A DNA stretch of 10,918 nucleotides from an uncultured Pirellulaceae bacterium (GTDB lineage Bacteria > Planctomycetota > Planctomycetia > Pirellulales > Pirellulaceae): NCBI GenBank assembly GCA_947258905.1, contig CAMYKF010000594.1, positions 1 through 10,918 of the forward strand, written 5' to 3'. The position numbers were made by a program, and so were the translations under genes. The notes beneath the pieces were generated by a model that worked only from the letters and a program-made list of their open reading frames with translations, had not been told where the DNA came from and ran no database searches. Positions 8,020-10,918 of this stretch are shown here, piece after piece (position 1 is the stretch's first letter; each line of letters opens with the position of its first letter).

Positions 8020-8050
8020 TCAACAATGTAGCACAATCTCACATTGTTGA
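8020..8050. promoter_or_regulatory. Perfect 10-bp inverted repeat upstream of ppx (candidate operator)
   Basis: TCAACAATGT (8020-8029) and ACATTGTTGA (8041-8050) are perfect inverted copies separated by 11 bases. The dyad lies 27-57 bases before the ppx start, in the 102-base gap between the ROK gene and ppx. It has no T tract on either strand, so it is not a standard terminator. The AT-rich arms and symmetric spacing resemble a site for a dimeric repressor. A transcript hairpin in the ppx leader is the alternative. Confidence 0.5.
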
Positions 8051-8071
8051 TGATTCGCTCGCATTTTTCAA
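8043..8071 (-). promoter_or_regulatory. Possible sigma70-type promoter for ppx-ppk
   Basis: On the minus strand TTGAAA (8071-8066) is followed after 17 bases by AACAAT (8048-8043). These match the -35 consensus at 5 of 6 positions and the -10 consensus at 4 of 6. The -10 box lies inside the right arm of the inverted repeat, so a protein bound there would block it. Moderate matches like this occur by chance. Confidence 0.3.
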
Positions 8072-8094
8072 ACCTCCCGGTGCCCCGCTTCAAC

Positions 8095-9084
8095 TCAACT
8101 CTTTTTGCCGGCGTCACGAAGGGATTGGCGGGCCCATGCGGCAGCACCCAGCACTGCTGCATCATCGCCCAGTCTGGCGGGCACGATCTTGAATACATCG
8201 CGATAGGCAGGCAGTAACTGCGAGCGGGTTTGCCTGGTCACTTCATCCACAAAGATGTCGGGCATCGCTTCTACCAGTCCCCCGCCCAAGACCACGCATT
8301 CCGGAGCCATCAGCAGGACCATCGTCACCACGGCCCGACTGAGGTGCCCGGCCGCGTGCTCGACGATCTTGCGGACCACCTTGTCGCCCTTATCGATAGA
8401 ATCCTTGATTGCCCCGCTGCGGATGTTTGAAATGTCGGTGCCCGCATCCGCCAGCAGGTTGGGTGCCTGACCCCGATAGGCCGCGGCCGCTGCGGCACTG
8501 GAGATTGCCAGTCGACTGGCCAGCGATTCCAGGGTGCCGACGTTTCCAGCGCCATCCAGCGGCCCTTCCGCCATGATCGGAATATGCCCAATCTCCATAC
8601 AGGTGCAGTTCTTGCCCTGAATCAACTGGCCCCGATAAACGCACCCGCCACCGATGCCGGTGCCCGGGAAGATGCCTACGACGCAATTTGCGCCTTTGCC
8701 AGCACCGAACATGTACTCGCCAAACACACCGGAATCGACATCATTGGCGACTACGGCCGGGCATTTGAATTCGCTTTCCAGCGTGGCGCGAACGGGCACG
8801 TTCTTCCAGCCGAGATTGGGTGCCTGGTGAATCACACCGGCCTTGATGTCCAATGGTCCGGGACAGCCAATGCCGATGCCGCGCACGTCCTTGCGTTTCA
8901 ATCCGGCGTCCTCCAGTGCTTCCTCGATGGTCTGGACGATACGCTGCAGTCCCGCTTTCTGGCCTTCATGGCCTTTGGTGCGTTTTCGCGAGCGACCCAG
9001 TGGCTTGAAGTTCGCATCGTAGACAACCGACAGCATCTTGGTTCCGCCCAGGTCGAAACCCACCCAGTGCTCTGACTCTTTCAT
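8095..9084 (-). CDS. ROK-family sugar kinase (glucokinase-like) lacking the ROK zinc cysteines
   Basis: The 329-residue protein has the ROK kinase plan. It shows FDLGGTK (10-16, phosphate loop), GIGCPGPLD (71-79), VVANDVDSG (111-119, catalytic Asp115), FPGTGIGGG (139-147), EIGH (164-167) and CVVLGGGL (263-270). Family members phosphorylate glucose or related sugars at C6, usually with ATP. The usual CxCGxxGCxE zinc motif after the EIGH is changed to DGAGNVGTLE (177-186); all three cysteines are gone, although Cys160 and Cys162 lie just before EIGH. The ATG at 9084 is chosen because the protein aligns from there and GCGGGG stands upstream. An in-frame ATG at 9198 would add 38 residues unlike any kinase and would overlap the divergent promoter. 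The gene is upstream of ppx-ppk on the same strand with a 102-base gap and no terminator, so some co-transcription is possible. Confidence 0.9.
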   Translation of the reverse strand: MKESEHWVGFDLGGTKMLSVVYDANFKPLGRSRKRTKGHEGQKAGLQRIVQTIEEALEDAGLKRKDVRGIGIGCPGPLDIKAGVIHQAPNLGWKNVPVRATLESEFKCPAVVANDVDSGVFGEYMFGAGKGANCVVGIFPGTGIGGGCVYRGQLIQGKNCTCMEIGHIPIMAEGPLDGAGNVGTLESLASRLAISSAAAAAAYRGQAPNLLADAGTDISNIRSGAIKDSIDKGDKVVRKIVEHAAGHLSRAVVTMVLLMAPECVVLGGGLVEAMPDIFVDEVTRQTRSQLLPAYRDVFKIVPARLGDDAAVLGAAAWARQSLRDAGKKS

Positions 9085-9162
9085 GTGCCCCGCAATCTTT
9101 CCCGCTTGAAAACCGTTGTTACGCGATGCATTGTGCCCCCCGGCCCCCGGAATCGCGATTAC

Positions 9163-9192
9163 TTGACCATGATCCGGGCCCACCGATATAGT
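9163..9192 (+). promoter_or_regulatory. Sigma70-type promoter for the tsaC-rpiB-mog operon
   Basis: TTGACC (9163-9168) and TATAGT (9187-9192) are 18 bases apart, each matching consensus at 5 of 6 positions. A start near 9199 would give a leader of about 36 bases before the ATG at 9235. It lies in the 150-base region between the divergent ROK and tsaC genes. A palindrome, AATCGCGATT, sits at 9151-9160 just before the -35 box. Confidence 0.6.
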
Positions 9193-9234
9193 AACCAATT
9201 AAACCGACCTGTCATGGCATCGCCCGATTGACAC

Positions 9235-10377
9235 ATGGCCTCTGAGGTAATTGACATTCAAAAGGCGGAGGATCCGCGCGATGCGATTCATCGTGCGGTT
9301 GCTGCATTGGCCGCAGGAAAACTGGTCGCCGTTCCCACCGAAACCGTCTATGGCATTGCCGCCAGTGCCCTCTCGGAGGACGCAGTCGAGCGATTGCTGG
9401 ATGCCAAACAACGCGATGGCAAACCTCTGGCGCTGGCGATCAAGAGCGCTGATGACGCACTGGACTACGTGCCGACCATGTCGCCTTTGGCCCAGCGGCT
9501 GGCCCGACGCTGCTGGCCCGGACCACTGACCATGGTCCTGCAAGACTCCCACCCTGACAGCGTGATCAGCCGTTTGCCCGAAGCTGTCCAGTCGGTGGTG
9601 TTGCCCGAAGGCAAAGTCGGATTGCGGGTTCCCAGTCACGCCGTAGCCCTGCAAACGCTGCGACTGTCGGCCGGTCCCCTGGTGCTGACCAGTGCCAACA
9701 TCAGCGGACGACCGCCGGCCACCACGGCTACAGAAGTCGTCAACCAGCTGGGTGATTCCCTGGATCTGGTGATCGATGGAGGGGCCAGCCAGTTTGGCAA
9801 GGCGTCCACGGTGATTGAAGTAACGGACAGCGATTTCACGGTGTTGCGGGAAGGCGTGGTCACCGAAGCCACACTCAAGCAACTTACGTTTTTCCTCGCG
9901 CTAGTCGTGTGTACCGGCAATACCTGCCGCAGTCCGATGGGCGCCGCCATTTTGCGCAGGGCCCTGGCCAATCGCCTCGGTTGCTCCGACGATCAGCTGG
10001 AATCCTACGGAATCACGGTGCGCTCCGCGGGCATCGCCGCCATGCCGGGAGGCATGCCCAGTCACCAGTCCGTCGAGGTCATGTCCGAAATGGGTATTGA
10101 TATTTCGGGCCACCAAAGTCAGCCCGTGACCGATCAACTGGCCCGGCACGCCGATCTGATCCTGACCATGACCAACGGGCATCGCAATGCCATTGTTTCG
10201 CAGTGGCCGGAACTCGCTTCGCGCACCGCTCTGTTTTCGACAGACAGTCACGACGTCAGTGACCCTATCGGACAGGCCACTCCCGTCTACGCTTCATGCG
10301 CCGAGCAGATGAACGCAAATATTGACCATTGGGTCGACGTGATTCTCAGACAGGCTCTCCCGGAAAAGAAACAATGA
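9235..10377 (+). CDS. tsaC: Threonylcarbamoyl-AMP synthase fused to LMW (arginine-type) protein phosphatase
   Basis: This is a 380-residue two-domain fusion. Residues 1 to about 215 are a YrdC/Sua5 domain, with VPTETVYGIA (33-42), AKQRDGKPLALAI (57-69), LTSANISG (151-158) and STVIEV (191-196). It makes threonylcarbamoyl-AMP from threonine, bicarbonate and ATP for the t6A37 tRNA modification. Residues about 221-378 are a low-molecular-weight phosphatase. Its phosphate loop is VCTGNTCRSPM, with nucleophile Cys226, second cysteine Cys231 and Arg232; the general acid is Asp343 in SDPIG. Thr230 occupies the position of Bacillus YwlE Thr11, which favours phosphoarginine over phosphotyrosine. In Bacillus the separate genes ywlC, ywlE and rpiB lie in this order. 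The last four bases overlap the rpiB start (ATGA, 10374-10377). No clear Shine-Dalgarno precedes ATG9235. Both domains look intact. Confidence 0.95.
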   Translation: MASEVIDIQKAEDPRDAIHRAVAALAAGKLVAVPTETVYGIAASALSEDAVERLLDAKQRDGKPLALAIKSADDALDYVPTMSPLAQRLARRCWPGPLTMVLQDSHPDSVISRLPEAVQSVVLPEGKVGLRVPSHAVALQTLRLSAGPLVLTSANISGRPPATTATEVVNQLGDSLDLVIDGGASQFGKASTVIEVTDSDFTVLREGVVTEATLKQLTFFLALVVCTGNTCRSPMGAAILRRALANRLGCSDDQLESYGITVRSAGIAAMPGGMPSHQSVEVMSEMGIDISGHQSQPVTDQLARHADLILTMTNGHRNAIVSQWPELASRTALFSTDSHDVSDPIGQATPVYASCAEQMNANIDHWVDVILRQALPEKKQ

Positions 10378-10838
10378 AAATCTCCATTGGCAGCGACCAC
10401 CGAGGTGTCGATCTGAAATCATCGATCACAGGTTTGCTCAAGTCTGCCGGGCATGACATCAGCGATTGCGGAACGCACAGCAGCGACAGTTGCGACTATC
10501 CCGTAATCGCACATGAGGTAGCCCACGCCGTGGCGGCATCCCGCGCGGATCGCGGCATTTTGATCTGTGGCAGCGGGCTTGGTATGTCGATGGCCGCCAA
10601 CAAAACGCCCCGGATACGGGCTGCGCTATGTCACGATGCGAAGGCCGCGGAAATGAGCCGCCGACACAACGACGCCAATGTGCTGTGTCTGTCTGCCGAA
10701 AGACTGGATGATCATCCCTCGATCGTTAACGAGATTATTTCCACCTGGATGGAAACGGAATTTGAAGGCGGACGGCACCAGCGCCGCGTCGACCAAATCG
10801 ATTCCAGAGTCGACTCATCGGCGAGTTGCCATGACTAA
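10374..10838 (+). CDS. rpiB: Ribose-5-phosphate isomerase B
   Basis: RpiB interconverts ribulose 5-phosphate and ribose 5-phosphate in the pentose phosphate pathway (LacAB/RpiB family). The 154-residue product has IGSDHRG (5-11), DYP (41-43), GILICGSGLGMSMAANK (61-77) with catalytic Cys65 and Ser67 where E. coli RpiB has Thr, and RRHNDANVL (96-104) with His98. It ends with EGGRHQRRV (131-139), as in the family, plus a short polar tail. The ATG at 10374 overlaps the upstream stop (ATGA) and has GGAAAAG in front. An in-frame upstream ATG inside the phosphatase gene would add 15 residues foreign to the family. The end overlaps the next gene by 8 bases. Confidence 0.96.
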   Translation: MKISIGSDHRGVDLKSSITGLLKSAGHDISDCGTHSSDSCDYPVIAHEVAHAVAASRADRGILICGSGLGMSMAANKTPRIRAALCHDAKAAEMSRRHNDANVLCLSAERLDDHPSIVNEIISTWMETEFEGGRHQRRVDQIDSRVDSSASCHD

Positions 10839-10918
10839 CCCGCCCGACACAGTCAGCGCCAGCGAGATTCGCATCGGGATTTTGACGGTCTCCGATCGCG
10901 CCAGCCAGGGAGAGTATG
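10831..10918 (+). CDS. mog: Molybdopterin adenylyltransferase / MoaB-Mog-like protein, N-terminus (partial)
   Basis: A frame opens at ATG10831, inside the end of rpiB and 8 bases before its last base, and stays open to the window edge (29 residues). After about a dozen polar residues it reads IRIGILTVSDRASQGEY, which matches the first strand and conserved SDRAS motif of the MogA/MoaB family that adenylylates molybdopterin during molybdenum cofactor synthesis. The overlap with rpiB suggests translational coupling. Mog and MoaB cannot be separated from this fragment. Confidence 0.85.
   Translation, partial: MTNPPDTVSASEIRIGILTVSDRASQGEY

Noticed and set aside
8020..8050. Inverted repeat as the terminator of the ROK gene
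   Set aside because: The stem is AT-rich and neither strand has a T tract after it, unlike the strong terminator at 173-204.
9085..9198. 38-residue N-terminal extension of the ROK kinase from an upstream ATG
   Set aside because: The extension does not resemble any kinase N-terminus and would overlap the divergent promoter. The kinase fold starts right after the ATG at 9084, which also has a G-rich upstream site.
10329..10373. Upstream in-frame ATG giving a 169-residue RpiB
   Set aside because: RpiB proteins start at the strand MKISIGSDH. The added residues lie inside the phosphatase gene, and the ATGA overlap at 10374 is a typical coupled start.

Overview
The window reads as a piece of a bacterial chromosome, most likely from a planctomycete (Pirellula/Rhodopirellula-like). 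That placement is an inference. It rests on the Sua5/low-molecular-weight-phosphatase fusion, a large secreted protein with a Pro/Gly-rich stretch ahead of an outer-membrane barrel, few clear Shine-Dalgarno sites, use of TTG and GTG starts, and moderately high GC. No rRNA, tRNA, CRISPR array, insertion sequence or phage gene is visible. Coding density is high and no gene-free stretch exceeds 300 bases.

Layout. (1) Bases 1-96 hold the tail of an unrecognised gene, closed by a strong rho-independent terminator at 173-204. (2) A forward block follows. It has a multi-pass membrane protein with split alpha/beta-hydrolase motifs and a natural His-rich tail (336-2450), a secreted Pro/Gly-rich protein with a beta-barrel-like C-terminus (2579-3880), and a small Pro/Gly/Gln-rich lipoprotein (3919-4218). 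The last two look like a pair acting at the cell envelope. (3) Convergent to these, on the minus strand, lies a polyphosphate and sugar-kinase block. In transcription order it is a ROK-family kinase (9084 to 8095), a Ppx/GppA phosphatase (7992 to 6397) and polyphosphate kinase 1 (6387 to 4240). ppx and ppk are 9 bases apart, and the ppk ribosome binding site overlaps the ppx stop codon. A perfect 10-bp inverted repeat overlapping a possible promoter lies in front of ppx. (4) Divergent from the ROK gene, with a good sigma70-like promoter at 9163-9192, is a tightly overlapping forward operon: a threonylcarbamoyl-AMP synthase fused to an LMW phosphatase, then rpiB, then the start of a mog/moaB-type gene that runs off the window.

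How the genes fit together. Block 3 couples making polyphosphate (Ppk) to breaking it down or sensing it (Ppx/GppA), next to a sugar kinase whose usual ROK zinc site is missing. Block 4 repeats the Firmicutes ywlC-ywlE-rpiB order, but with the first two genes fused. Its phosphatase loop carries the threonine that marks YwlE-type protein-arginine phosphatases. The least understood genes are the membrane hydrolase and the Pro/Gly-rich envelope pair. I see no clearly new defence or mobile system here; the novelty lies in these variant proteins and in the ppx upstream dyad.
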